64,000 nucleotides of DNA from Oscheius tipulae (taxonomy: Eukaryota; Nematoda; Chromadorea; Rhabditida; Rhabditidae): NCBI GenBank assembly GCA_037178975.1, contig JASJZH010000004.1, positions 372,001 to 436,000 of the forward strand. Direction: 5' to 3'. The first letter of the stretch is position 1; every line of letters begins with the position of its first letter. Shown here in pieces: positions 11,738 through 24,100 of this stretch. The notes beneath the pieces are model-generated. The model had not been told where the DNA came from. It worked only from the letters and a program-made list of their open reading frames with translations, and did no database searches. A program made the position numbers and the translations under genes.

Positions 11738-14214
11738 CTACTCGGAATCCGAGTCGTCCGGCTGGTCTGGTATGTTTTTCGTCATTTCCAGGACATGTTT
11801 CAGGGGTCGGGTCTTTCCGTCTTCGCCGATGGTTGCAGGCTTGATCACGCCTGGAAATTGGGACTTCTTTGACGGAAAATAACATACCAGATTCCAGCAT
11901 CTTGTTCAAGTTGTTCATCAACTGTTCGGCCTCGTACATTTTCTGCTCCTCGGACATTCCCTCAAACGGATTGGACATGTTTTCGGGGCGAATGCAACCG
12001 GTCACAGGGTTGATTCTGGAAAGTACTCTTCATAGCGTTTTGGGTTCTTGAAAAGTAGAATCTCTTAGTATCACCATTAGTTTAGATTCTTGTTTCGAAA
12101 AGAAGACTATATTACCCACCTGTCTTCAACCTTGGCATATTCTTCCGTCTCCGAATCCTCGCTGTCCTCGTCACTTTTAGGAGCGTTTATCTGTCCCAGT
12201 AATCCTGCATTGGCCATGAAGCCGGCAGAATGTCCGAAGCCGGTGTACTTGATCATTCTGTTCACTTAAAAAGTGTCTTTTGAGAGCAGTCTCTGCCTTC
12301 CTGTCTGTCTCTCAGTCCCCTCAGTTCCTCAGTCTCTCTGTCTAATATTTTCACTTGAAACATATCAAAGCTAGTACCTGATTTCTTGCACAGGACAAAC
12401 ATTAGCTCACTGGCCACCATTCCCGCATTTCCGACCGATTTCATGATCCGGATCAGTTTGTTTCGAAGAGCATCGCCCTCATCCGGGTGACGTTCCACGT
12501 CTTTGCCTTTCAGAGGAGGTAGGACCTAAAAGGTGTTGCTGTTTTAGTGCCCAATAGTTTGATACCGGTAATCAACCCCGTGTGTTTGGTCTGCCTAACT
12601 AGTCTTGCCTCGGTCAGAAACTTCTGGACCGGGCCGGATAGGTCTTGTTAAAAAATAGAGCTAAAAACGCACAGGTATGCTCATACACAGAGCATGATAG
12701 CCGTTTCGAGCAAGTATAAAATAGTGGTGATGAAACAAGAAAAAGTAGAAACTTACAATGAGGCGAACATATCTCCTGGCCTGCTGACTAGCTACGCAGT
12801 AGCGAAGAAGGGAGGTGACAAAAACTGTGAGCAGCTCCTCGTCCTTCTTGTCCACCTTTTCTTCCAACTTTTCCAGCAAAATCTTCATGATACTCATGTC
12901 CCTATCCTCGAAAGTGGCCAGACATTTCTGCCCGGGTTGAACCTTCGGACAGATGACACTTTGGACTACAGGTAGTGCAAAAATGAGGCTGACACAGTTC
13001 TGACAGCAGTCTTCGTCCTCTGCGAAGCTTGAGAACAGGAGTTTTCTTGACAGTTTCAGGATGTTTTCGGTTCTCTGAGAAAGATATACTATAATAGAAA
13101 TAGAGAGAAAGAGTGACAGGAAGAGGCAGGAGACAGATCTACAGATAGACAGAGAGACAGTACCTCAGAATCTGGTTCAGTCTTGCAGTAGAGATTGTAA
13201 AGTGTTTTCAGAACTTCCGAGACCCGAGTAGTCAAATCCTTCTTCGATTTCTCGTTCCCGATCATGGCCAAAGCCATTGACTGTTCCAGAATACTGTTCA
13301 AGACATTGAAGTAGTTGTCCTGGCTCCAAAGAGGCTGAAATTTTGCGACTATTCTGGTCTACTCTTTTTTCTTATATAATGGCAATGAGACATTAGAAAA
13401 GCATACCCTCATTTCGACTTGAAGAGCCGTGGAAATAAACAGGATTCGAAGAAGAAGATTGTAGCTGAGAGTCTCCTCAGGACTGAAAGTCGTCTTTCCC
13501 GCCAGGGCCTTCAGTTGATTCCGTAGAGCTTCGTGGGATGTTTCACTAAAATTGGAGGGTTCGCCAAAAATGAAAAAAAGTTTTAAAGTCTTACCCGAAG
13601 CTCTTCCTCATCTCCTGACTCTTGAACTGGGCATTGACCAGGCATTTTATGGCTTCCAATTGTTCTGAAAATAGCTCTTTTTCTGGTGAAATGTACAGGG
13701 AATAATTTTGTCGAAAATGCCTTTTTGCCAATAGCTTTTTGCCAAAAATAAAGATGGACGCCTCTCTATAGAAGCGATGAAGCAAAAGTGCTTGGCATCA
13801 AGACACAAAAGAAGAATCGAGCTCCACCTGTAGTGGAAACTGGATGTTTGGGGTCTTCCGGGAGTTTAGCCCATGTCAAGAGGTAGTTCTTAACATTTTC
13901 CGACGTGAACAGGACGTCGACATTGTGCTCATCTCTGGCTATTGTTCGGAAAGTGCTGATCATAGGGACGGCAAGGCTAGAATCCCAGTCAGTCTTCGAG
14001 AATTCGGATTCGACTATGGATACCAGTTCCTGAAAGCCGAGTGAAAAAGGAAAGCAGAGTGACAAAGAGACAGAAAGGGACACTGGCTTACCTGTCTGAC
14101 AAAGTAGTCCACATCGGGAAATTGCATCTTTGTCGCATTGTCCCGACAGAACTTCTCCAAAAACTGGCCAACAGTACCATTTAATCGGGTTTCTTTGAGA
14201 TCAGTGAGCTCCAT
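11738..14214 (-). CDS. ric8: RIC-8 (synembryn), G-alpha chaperone and guanine-nucleotide exchange factor
   Basis: Ten exons on the minus strand: 14214-14092, 14029-13828, 13664-13595, 13545-13407, 13334-13164, 13074-12757, 12525-12378, 12264-12120, 12015-11888, 11850-11738; 518 aa, close to the roughly 530 aa of animal RIC8. All phases match. Family signatures: VLPPLKGK followed by an RNKLIR helix and LMFVLCKKS; TGFGHSAGF; INPVTGCIRPENMSNPFEGM then EEQKMYEAEQL; C-terminal RPLKHVLEM. An acidic SDEDSEDSETEEY stretch occupies the position of the CK2-phosphorylated segment known in RIC8A. Known role: cytosolic folding of G-alpha subunits and GDP release. The last intron is only 37 nt. The start at 14214 begins MELTDLKETRL with no better upstream ATG. 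The gene converges on a class C GPCR, a possible functional neighbour. Confidence 0.93.
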
Positions 14215-14860
14215 TTTTGAATAGTGAGAGAGAAAGAGAGAGAGAGAGAGTGTGGAGTTGGAGAAGGGGGGAGACTTAGGTGTTGCCAAGGGAGACCAGC
14301 TGTCAAGATATGTTTACCTGAATCATTGGATTAGGAACAATTGAGGGACAGAAGAATGGGAAGAACAAAGTTTTTTGTCTTTCTGTCTCTCTATGTCCCT
14401 CCCTCACAGTGGAGCTTTTCAGAATCATATGTACCCATCATTGTCATCGACATTGGTAAGTCTAGCCATTTCTTTGTAGTGAAACAAGAAACAATTCTGG
14501 TCTACGCGTGTTTCTTTGAGACTGCAGGAAAGTACTGAGTCAGACCTTTATATACTTTCTGGAGCAAGGGAATTTTGAATATGTATATCTCAAAATAAGC
14601 AATTCTTCCTGGAAATTGACAAAAAGAAACAGAAAAAAATTGGAAAGGTCGTGTAGAAAAATCTATAGTGCTCAAGATTTCCAGGAGAAAGCGGCTAATA
14701 AACAGTCGGCGCACTGTTTACGCCTCTAGCTCAGCTCGTTGGGAAAAATTGCCAATGATACTGAAACGCGGCATATTTGATAATGAAATGGTTCATTTTA
14801 CAGAAAAAATAGTTGAGATCAAAGAACAGAGGTGGTATGGGTGCGACGGGGTCCGAAAGA
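14215..14860. other. Spacer upstream of RIC-8
   Basis: Contains the presumed RIC-8 promoter. An AG-rich microsatellite (GAGAGAAAGAGAGAGAGAG, 14225-14250) abuts the start codon. No further coding sequence is recognised before the RIC-8-derived fragment. Confidence 0.5.
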
Positions 14861-14997
14861 GCTACTCGGAATACGAGCCGCCCGGCTGGTCTGATATGTT
14901 TTTCGTCATTTCCAGGACATGTTTCAGACGGAAAATAACATACCAGATTCCAGCATCTTGTTCAAGTTGTTCATCAACTGTTCGGTCTCGTACACAT
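14861..14997 (-). pseudogene. Truncated, internally deleted copy of the RIC-8 3' end
   Basis: About 135 nt match the 3' end of ric8 at high identity. Positions 14862-14928 match 11740-11802 plus flank (final codons and stop); 14929-14995 match 11871-11937 (end of exon 9 with its splice donor). The intervening 68 nt of ric8 (11803-11870), including the last intron's acceptor and the start of the last exon, are absent. The copy lies about 650 bp upstream of the ric8 start, same orientation. This suggests a tandem duplication of ric8 of which only the tail survives. It cannot encode the RIC-8 C-terminus as it stands. Confidence 0.85.
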
Positions 14998-15179
14998 ATC
15001 TTCTCCCAATACTTATGCCGCTTACCTCAATACGTTCTTTGACCCCCAGCACACTAAACACAAGATCGTTCAAATTTCATTCTCAAATATATAACAGAAC
15101 TGAATCACAATGAGATATCGCAGATTATGTCAACCACATATGCATATTTTGTGAAAAGAAGTGAAAAAGAATTGTTCTA

Positions 15180-18100
15180 CTACTGTTGTTTCTGCTCGGC
15201 AGTCTCAACAAAGGGCACATTGTGGTGTCGTAGCAGAGATTTGAGCAGGCTTTCAAATTCAACTTGCTTCTGGTACATGAAATCGACATTCGATTGGATT
15301 TGAGAGATCTGAGCTCGTTGGGCGCGCTGTTCTTCTCGCAGCTCCAGGATCCTTTCCTGGAAAGTGTCTTGTTTATTAGGAGTCTGTCTCTCTGTATCCG
15401 TGCGGCTCGAAAACCAACCTCTTCCTCCGACCTGGTCACCTGCGTCGGCTCTTCGATCGGCGACTCGAAACCAAACTTCTTTCCGAAAAATCGGAGCATC
15501 TTGTTCCAGGTCGTCTTGTTTTTGATCGTAAATACACGAAATCTTCCTCTGATTGTCTTCTCCCGAACCCAGGGCATGGTGGCTTCAATTTGGAGGACCA
15601 GGTCTATCTCAAAAATGGCGGGTTCTGTTAGGAAAGCAAGAGGTCCAAACCTGCATGCATAGTCGCCTCAGCTCAGCCTTCTCTTGGACCTGCATGATGT
15701 CTCCGACAGCCAAACCGACCAGCAAGTTCATCAGGAGAATCGTCATCACGATGCAGAAGACGAAGAAGATGGGATAGGCTAGACCGTGACCAAAGAGTCG
15801 CTCGACATGTCTGGAAACTTTTGGAATGTTTCAGAGAATGTACAAATGTGGAATTGAACATGAATTGCACTGTAGATCTCGTTGAGTATATTAAACAGTT
15901 CGAATAGTTCAGAAAATGCTATTTTCTTTTTCAGAATGGTTAAATGTACTCACTCATTGGGATCTCCGTGAAAAATTGCTGTGAACTCAAATTCTCCAAT
16001 CATCATGACCGTAGTCTTCAGGACAGCTGACATTGGTGTAGAGAATTCTGGCTAAACTTGGAAATTTCGGGATGAAGAGAAAAAAAACTGACCCTGTTCT
16101 GTAAAAGAACATAAAAGGTCACGCTGAAGGCAATGATGAACAAGACAAAGATGATGAAGAAGCGACAGAATGTTCGGAATATGTCGAAGAACATAACTAC
16201 GTAAATTCCGAATCTGGAAAGTTGTCATTGTTTCAACCTCTGTCTCTTTATCACTACCTCGGAAGTTTCCTGATCATCAGAAGCAAATTGATCCAGCAGG
16301 CAAAGACAGCAGCAGCTGCCAGGATCCATTGCCAGGTCTGAACTTTCATCTCTGCTATTCCCCTCAAAAGACTCACCATCCTCACACCCGTACTCTCTGA
16401 ACAGGGACAAAAGTCCCAAACCGTCATCACAACCGACACGTAGATGAACCATTCGATCAGATTATCCAGCGTCATGTAAGCTATTCTCCTGTGAGCCATT
16501 TGGAAGATTTCCTTGCACATCTGGGCCACCGAGAGGATGATAATGATCACTTTGAGAGCCATCAATGAGCCCGTTGGCGCAATTTTGATGTCGGGACAAG
16601 CAAAAGTGCTGTACCGGAGAGCCTCAGAAAGATCGAGGCTCTCATTTTTGTTCTCATCGTAAATGTTGAAAGGTGCCGGACTGAGGATGACAAAGGCCGT
16701 GAAAAGACAGATAAAAGTCAGATAGATCATCAGGGCGGAGTAGTAGACGTAGCGACCCAAACTGTTCCACTTGTACTTGATCAGAGTGAGAACGAGGGGG
16801 TGGGAGAGGAGGGACATTCGTTCGGAGGCAGCCTGAAAGCTTTTCAGCGTCAAAGTTCTCTGGATATTTGTTTCGTGAGCAGTACAAATATAAGTAGACA
16901 GTAACAGAGACTACAAGAAACCCACAATAAGTTTCAGAGGATGGTTCTGATAGATGGCATCTGGATTCTGAGAGTAGGTTTTGGCCTCCGGCTTCAGTTT
17001 TCCGCCTTCTTCTGCAGACATGAAGACGTCGATATCCGCTTGAAGGAGTCCTTCCTCGTTTTTCAGCATGTATGTGTCGTCCAGAAGGGTGAAGTTGTAG
17101 TCCGAGCCGTCGCATTTGTGACTGAAACATAAATCAAAGTCCCCCAAATAAAGTAAAGTACACACATGATACAGTTTTCAAAGACGGCTATGGCGACATC
17201 CGGGAAATGCTGGATTAGTTCTCGCATGGCGGATTGTCGGGGTTCGTTGTTCCCGGTCAGGGGTAGGGTCTCTTGACCCGTCATCAAAGCCTCCCATTCT
17301 TGACATTCGACGAATACGCGGGCTGTATCACGGTGACCAGCTTCGATGGCTATCTGTAAATTTAGAGTGAGACAGGGAAATACAAAGACACAGAGACCGA
17401 GAGATTGAAAGACAGAGAGACAGGGGGAGGTATTTTATGTTTCAATTCCAGCACAAAAGCATTGCAATGTTTGACATTATTTGTGCTTCTTTGTCTTCTT
17501 GTTATTGAAATAATTCGAAGAAACATGTACCTGTAGAGCAGTTTTCCCGTTCCATCTCTTCGTCACATCCACCAGTGGCTCTCTTTTGTGATTCCTCTTC
17601 TCTATCAGGGTTCTGACCACATCATGATGTCCTCTTCGAGCTGCCTCATGAAGAGCGCTCCCACTCTCAGTTTCTACATTCATGTCGACGTTCCTCTCGA
17701 CAAAGATTCTGACCACTACATCATGGCCATAGGAAGCAGCCAAATAGAGCGGGGTCTCGTTCTTCTCATTCCGGGAGTTGATGTCAGCTCCGGCGTCCAG
17801 AAGAAGATTCACAGACTGGTCGCGACCTTAAATTTGTATTTTTTTTTGTTTCAGAGTGTACATAAGAGCCAATTTTTTAGCAGAGAATGTTCCCACACAG
17901 TCCTGACGAAAATTTTTCGACTTTGTGATGTCCTGCAAAGCTGAAGCCCTTGTAAAAATCTACAAGTTTGCAAAACATTGCAAAGCTGGAAAACAACTTT
18001 CTCAACTATGTATGAGCCTAGAGACACTTTTTTCAAGCCAAAAACTGCAAGTACAGTCTTACAGCGATCTTTTAGGGTCGAAGAAGTGACTTTCCAGCTT

Positions 18101-21100
18101 TGCCATCTTCTACAAAGGTGTAGCCCGTATCGGAATCTACAGTCACTCCCGTACCATCTCTCACCCGCCAGTCCAATATAGGTGCAAAAATTAGTTTCAA
18201 ACCAGCTTTCGGGCTCATTATAGCGGTACCCTCAGACCATGATCGTTGTAGAACGAGTCTAACGAAGTAGTTTCGAGAGTGGTCTTTGGGCTTACTGCTT
18301 TTTGGAGAAGAGGGGCTCTGGTCTGACATTTTGTCAGGCTGAGCCCTTTTTTCAGTGGCTTCAATGACCCTTTGTAGCCAAATATCACTACGTTGCATAA
18401 AATTGGTATTCCTTGTTACTACTAGAGACATTGCAACTATAAGATGTCTTACACTTCAAACAAATTGATGGAAGTTTTTTTGCTTCACGCATACTATATG
18501 CAATTCTCTCTGAATATTTCTTATTCTTTCAATTCAGTACTGACAAAAGGCAATAGAGTTGATTTTCAGACTCCTCCCACCCGCCTCTATTCCAGCCCTA
18601 ACAGTCACGGTTTCGTCTATATCAATTCTGGGTAAGAACTACTGGAATCTTCCCGAAATATTTCAAAATTCTATTGGCGGCCAATGGAATAGTCAATTTG
18701 TGTGAGGCACTCCAATTAGACGCCCGGAATGAAGTGAAGGGACGTGGGAACCCTGTATTCAGGTTGGAAATGTTTTATAGCCTCTGTCTCTGTCTAGAAA
18801 ATTTGGCCATCCCCCTTATTTAGGCACCAACGTGCACCTGCTTTTCCCAGTGGGAGGTCTTATCTGATCGGCAATTATCTTGAGAAAGGGGACGGCAGGT
18901 AGTAGTTTTTTATTGACGAGGCATCGTAGTAGCCAAAAATTAGATATTCTGAATAAAACGCGGATGAAACCAAGTTTTCAGTTCTTCTAATGCTTTTAAT
19001 ATATATTTTTAGTTCCGGAGCAGCTTACAAGAGTTCTAAGTTTTATACCCCTGCCATTTTTTGTTCATATCGAAGCCTCAAAAACATGGTAATAGAAAAG
19101 TCAAGTATGCAGGAAGCTGGAAAATATATTTCTCTTGCCTCCCTGTCTCACTGTCTTTACATCACTGTGTTTCTTTGCCCCTGAGTCTCTCTATCTCTGT
19201 TTCTCTGTCCCTCTGATCCTGTGTCTCTCTGTATCCTTTTTTCCAGTATCTCGTAATTTTCTCTTGGAGGTTTTTTGCCAGTTGCAAGAAAAAATAGTGG
19301 GCGTGTCTCTTCCCCTAATTAGGCCTCTCCCAAAACCTTCTGGAGGGGCGTGGTGACAGGCAGAACCCTAGAAGGGGGAGGGGGTTGGGCCTCTCCTCCT
19401 CTTCGCGCAATCGATGTCTCTCTCGGCCCGTCGTCGTCGTCCCGGCTCTCTCTCGTCAGCAGACCCATAATCATCTGTCGTCCCTCTAATCCTCAGTACA
19501 GACCACCTGGCCCCCCTTGGCTTGACCCTCTCGCCTCATTATGTCAGTCAGCATAACCATCTGTCCACTGGGCCTACGGCCTCTTCCCGATTCCTGTGGG
19601 ACTTTCGCCTTCATCGGTGACTTTAGTGAGTCTTGGTTCAAACTAAGGCACGCGGTGAATGCCAAAGTCCCAGGACAAGTCTCTCCCCTACCGTCTGGGA
19701 AATCAAATCTCTCCTTTACAGTACTGGCAGCTTGTCAGAATCTCTACCGTACCATCACTATCAGGCAAGTCCCCATTAGGTATCCTGTGAATTTCCACGC
19801 GTACATTCTTGAAATTCAGACAGCCTCCCGTCATCAAGTTTCCACAGGATTGTATGAGTCGTACCGTCTCGGAAGCGAGAGAGAATCTAGCCCTGTATCT
19901 TGGTACGAGTCAGATAGGTTCTCCCAAGCTCGTACTGTCTAGAATTTGGACAGGTTTCTGTACCGTCTAACAATTAGTTCGGATTCAGACAAAATCCCAC
20001 CCGTACCGCCTTGGAAACCAAACCGTCCTGTACCGTCTCTGTAAAGAGACAGATTCTGACCCGTACTTTCTCCGATTCAGAAACGATTCCCTCTCATGCT
20101 GTCTCGAATTTTTTAATTGTCTTACATGGAGCGTCTAGTAATACTGGTTAATACTGTCTTGATTGATAGACCATGTCCAACCCGTATCACCGCGACAGAC
20201 CGACTGATTCCGTCTCATACCGTCCTGTCTCGCAGAACTCTCATCCGCACCATCTCAGTCTTCAAAAGGCCAGAGAACGAAGAAGAACATGGTGCCACCC
20301 GTACAGTTTCAGAACTCGGACAAGCTCTCACCCGTACCGTCTTTGCAGTTTTCGTCGCCAGAAAATAAAGAATTCTTGCTCTCTCTCAGCGAGTGGCAAT
20401 GAGGCTAATCAGCCGCCCAGAGACGAGGAGAGACCCAGGGCTCGATCAATCTGCCAGCCGGCCAGCCCGGCCAGAACCCCCTCCTATTCCCTTATTCGGA
20501 ACGAGAGTGAGAGAGAACCATTTTGCATTCGGGAGAAGGTAAAAGAGGGAAAATGTTTCTAATAGGTTTTTTCTTTGAAAAAAAAAAATTTGCAAGAAAG
20601 TGGTCTTCTGGAACAGTTGGGTATAAGTGTGGAGCGTGAGGGACAATGATAAGAGTATGTCAGAAAATAGAAAAAGGTAGTGAAGGAACAGTTCGACTTG
20701 ACGCAAAATTGCGTACTGAATGAATATAGCATTTTTTTTACGTTTTTCGATGCTGACCTATTTATTAACTTATCTGTTCAATCGATTCGGCATAAAAATC
20801 TATCCCACAGGTGCGGATTTAGACGTCAAAATTTACTGAAAATCATTGGGAAGAAGACTACTCTTGTTCAACTTCTCCACCTTTTTGACGTTCAAGTACA
20901 CGTTACTAGAGTAAAATTTTGTGCTGAATCGGTTAAACAGACTTTCAATTTGAAAAAAAGGCGGCAAACGCATAGAAAGAAGCAAAAAATGCAATACTTG
21001 TTCAGTACGCAATGTTGCATCAATTCGAGCCATGGTACCTTCTTCACTACTATCAGAAAAAATTCCGATAACATTATAGCCTAACAACTAGATTGATACA

Positions 21101-24100
21101 TTTCGAACTGAAAAAATGGGCCTAGAAAATAAAAATGCTTGAATGAAGGGTAGTCAGACGTGGAGAGACCCACGTCTTGTGTAAGTGCAAACGCAAATGC
21201 ATTTCGCTTAGCCCCTTTATGCTTTCTTTGAAACATTTCGTCATAGGTTTCGCAGCGAAAGCATTTTCACTAGACTACGTGTTTCACCGAATACATGTCG
21301 GGAGCGTTTGATATCTGTCAATAACTGGGCTCCTTCTTACCAAAGTGTATAGTCAACTGTTCTCTAACGTGCCAGCTCAGAATAGTTTTTTGAGACAGAG
21401 ATAAAGAGCGACAGAGAGTGATAGAGACAGAGAGACAGAGTGACAGAGAAATAACGAGATAGAGAGTGAGGGAGATATAGAGACAGAGATACAGGGCGTG
21501 AGAGAGGCAGAGAGATACAGAGACATCGAGACACCCAAACCGGATAAACAAGTTGTTTTTGCTACTGAATGCAAAGATGACGAGTCGGATACAATGTTCA
21601 TTCCTGATGAGATTAGAGGAGGAAACAATGGGAATCATTCTTGTGAAAAAAGAGAAAAATCTTTTGGGGGAGATGATAATGAATGGGGTAGAAAATGTTC
21701 CAAGTACTGTATTTATTCGAAAAGTACAGATTTTTCCTATACCCCTCGACTTTTCTGGTGTTGTCGCACCTACTGCCTATACCTTTTCTCATGTTCCGTT
21801 CGCCCAAGCCTCTCCTCATACCCTGACATTCTGTTAGCCTAATTAGGTGTTTCTTTTCACAGAAAAGGGACACTACCCATGTTGGGGAAGGAAGCAGACT
21901 CTGCCTCTCTGTGGATTAATTTCCCGTGTCATTAATTGCAACCCAGAGCCCACCAGGCTCACTCACATTCGAGGGGGTTTCGGGAAACATCTGTCCTCCC
22001 TTTTCGGTAGTTTCAGGGCTAGACAGGTGGCTCTCACTTGATATGAGGACAGAGGATTAGCGCCAAGGGAATAAGAGCAAAGGACACCTGGAGAGGATTT
22101 GGAAGGGATCAGAGACAGAGTGACAGTGAGATAGTGAGACGAAAGAGATGGAGAGACAGAGAGACAGGCACAGTGAATCCAGAACTTTTCCAGATAAAGA
22201 ATGAAAATCAATCGAATCTCCAACACTTGGAACTACACTTCGGACACATATACAGTTCATTAATCATTTTGAAAAGAGTTTGAAAGTACAAAATGTTATT
22301 CGCTAAAATGCTTCACCATTTTCCTTACTGCCGAAACTACTGATGGTTCTGACTACATCCTACATGACACCTCTAAGTGCCACCTTCTCTCCCGTTAGGC
22401 TACTAATTAGCCATTCGAGAAGGTCAGTTTGTAGCCGTGCACAGTGTGTAGAGGGGCAAAAAAAACTTTACATTTTTTTGTCGAGTAAAGCCAGTATCTA
22501 TAGCACTCAGTTAGTCGGTTATACACTTCGAATGTGACACATAGAACAAAAAGTAGTGGAGACACAAATTTATGTGCTTTACTACTAGCAGAGACAATGT
22601 TTGAGGCTATTTTTGGCAGTAGGTGATGCACTGATAGAATGTGAGCACTTTTCTGCCAAGGAAAGTGACATGACCTGAATTGTTTTCTTTTGGTTTCATC
22701 AGCACCAAAACTACGGTGAGCATAAGTCTATAGTGAGAAATGGCAAAATAGAAAGACAGATTATTATTTTAAAAAAAAGCGACCCGCTAAAGAAGGGTGG
22801 TTTGAACTCTACAAAAACTGGACAATAGAAGACAGTGCAAAAACAAGGCAATAAAATTCTGTAGGCAAATTTGGAAAGCTAAACCGTGTCTGACTGCGCA
22901 AAAGAGTAGTGCGTGTTACGTTTTCTGAAAACTCGAGCAGTAAGTCGAATTGCGCGATAACCAGTGGCGGTAGTGTAATAAGAGAGACGTGGTTTGAGCT
23001 TTCCCAATTTGCCTACAGAATTCTACTGCCCTGTTTCTGCACTGTCTTCTATTGTCCAGTTTTTGTAGAGTTCAAACCACCCTTTTTTCGCGGGTCGCTT
23101 TTTTAATAATGATTGTCTCCTTGTCAAATATTCAAAGAATACCAGTCGGCGGTTTTATTGAGCTCCGAGTCGTCCATTGTTAAGAAATTCTCCAAAGAGC
23201 AAAAGCAATAACTTTCTTTTTACAATTAAAGCAATCAAAACAGTAATTTGCCAACTCAAAAACGTTCTTCTTGCATTAGCTTGACTTGTCTTGACAGAAG
23301 AAGCCCACAAACATTGTCAAGTATTATCCCAGAATAGAGTTGACTTGTGTCGCAGACGGATGCCTCTTGCAAATTGTAAAGGTAGGAAGGATTTATTGAT
23401 CAACGCTTATTAGTAGCAAAAAATGTTTTACAACTTTTTTCATACTGTAGGAGTGCTTCTACTTAGCCTTCTACTTACCCAATAGTTCTGAAAGTTTGCG
23501 CCGCGGACGGTTTCTTAACCTCTAGCCAAAATATGGGATCAATCTGATAGGTAGATTTAGAAAGCCAGCCTGGGATACGAATATCGAGAGATGCGTTTTT
23601 GAAAAATGACTTATATTTAAAATGTTTATTTTTTAATCTATTGACCCCAAATCTCTTTTTTCTAGGTTGTTCTAAGTACAGGGTGCGCCAAAATTATAGC
23701 AACTGCGCGCGCTCGGTTTAATATCAACCTTTTTCGTATTTTTATTTTTCTATTGATGTTTGTGTTGATTTTATTTGATCAATTAGCATGTTTTCCTTAA
23801 AGGTAAATCCTAACATCCATGATTTTCAGGATGGTCAAGGATTCAATTCATAGGAACTCTATTATCTCGCTATACAAACGTGGAGTCTCGGCGCCCGACA
23901 TCCAGAGACGTCTGGGAGTGAATAAAACCGTCGTATACCGTACCATTCAACGCTTTGCTGAGCTGGGCACCGTTTCTGATCGAACTGGACGAGGAAGACG
24001 CAAATCTGTCATCACTGGAGCCAATATCAAGAGAGTACGCGATCGTCTTCGCAAAAACCCCAATCGTTCCGTTCGCAAACTGGCCAAGGAGATGAACATG

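Noticed and set aside
20173-20562. 129-codon frame rich in Arg/His/Ser
   Set aside because: Produced by the degenerate CGTACCGTCT array; no recognised domain.
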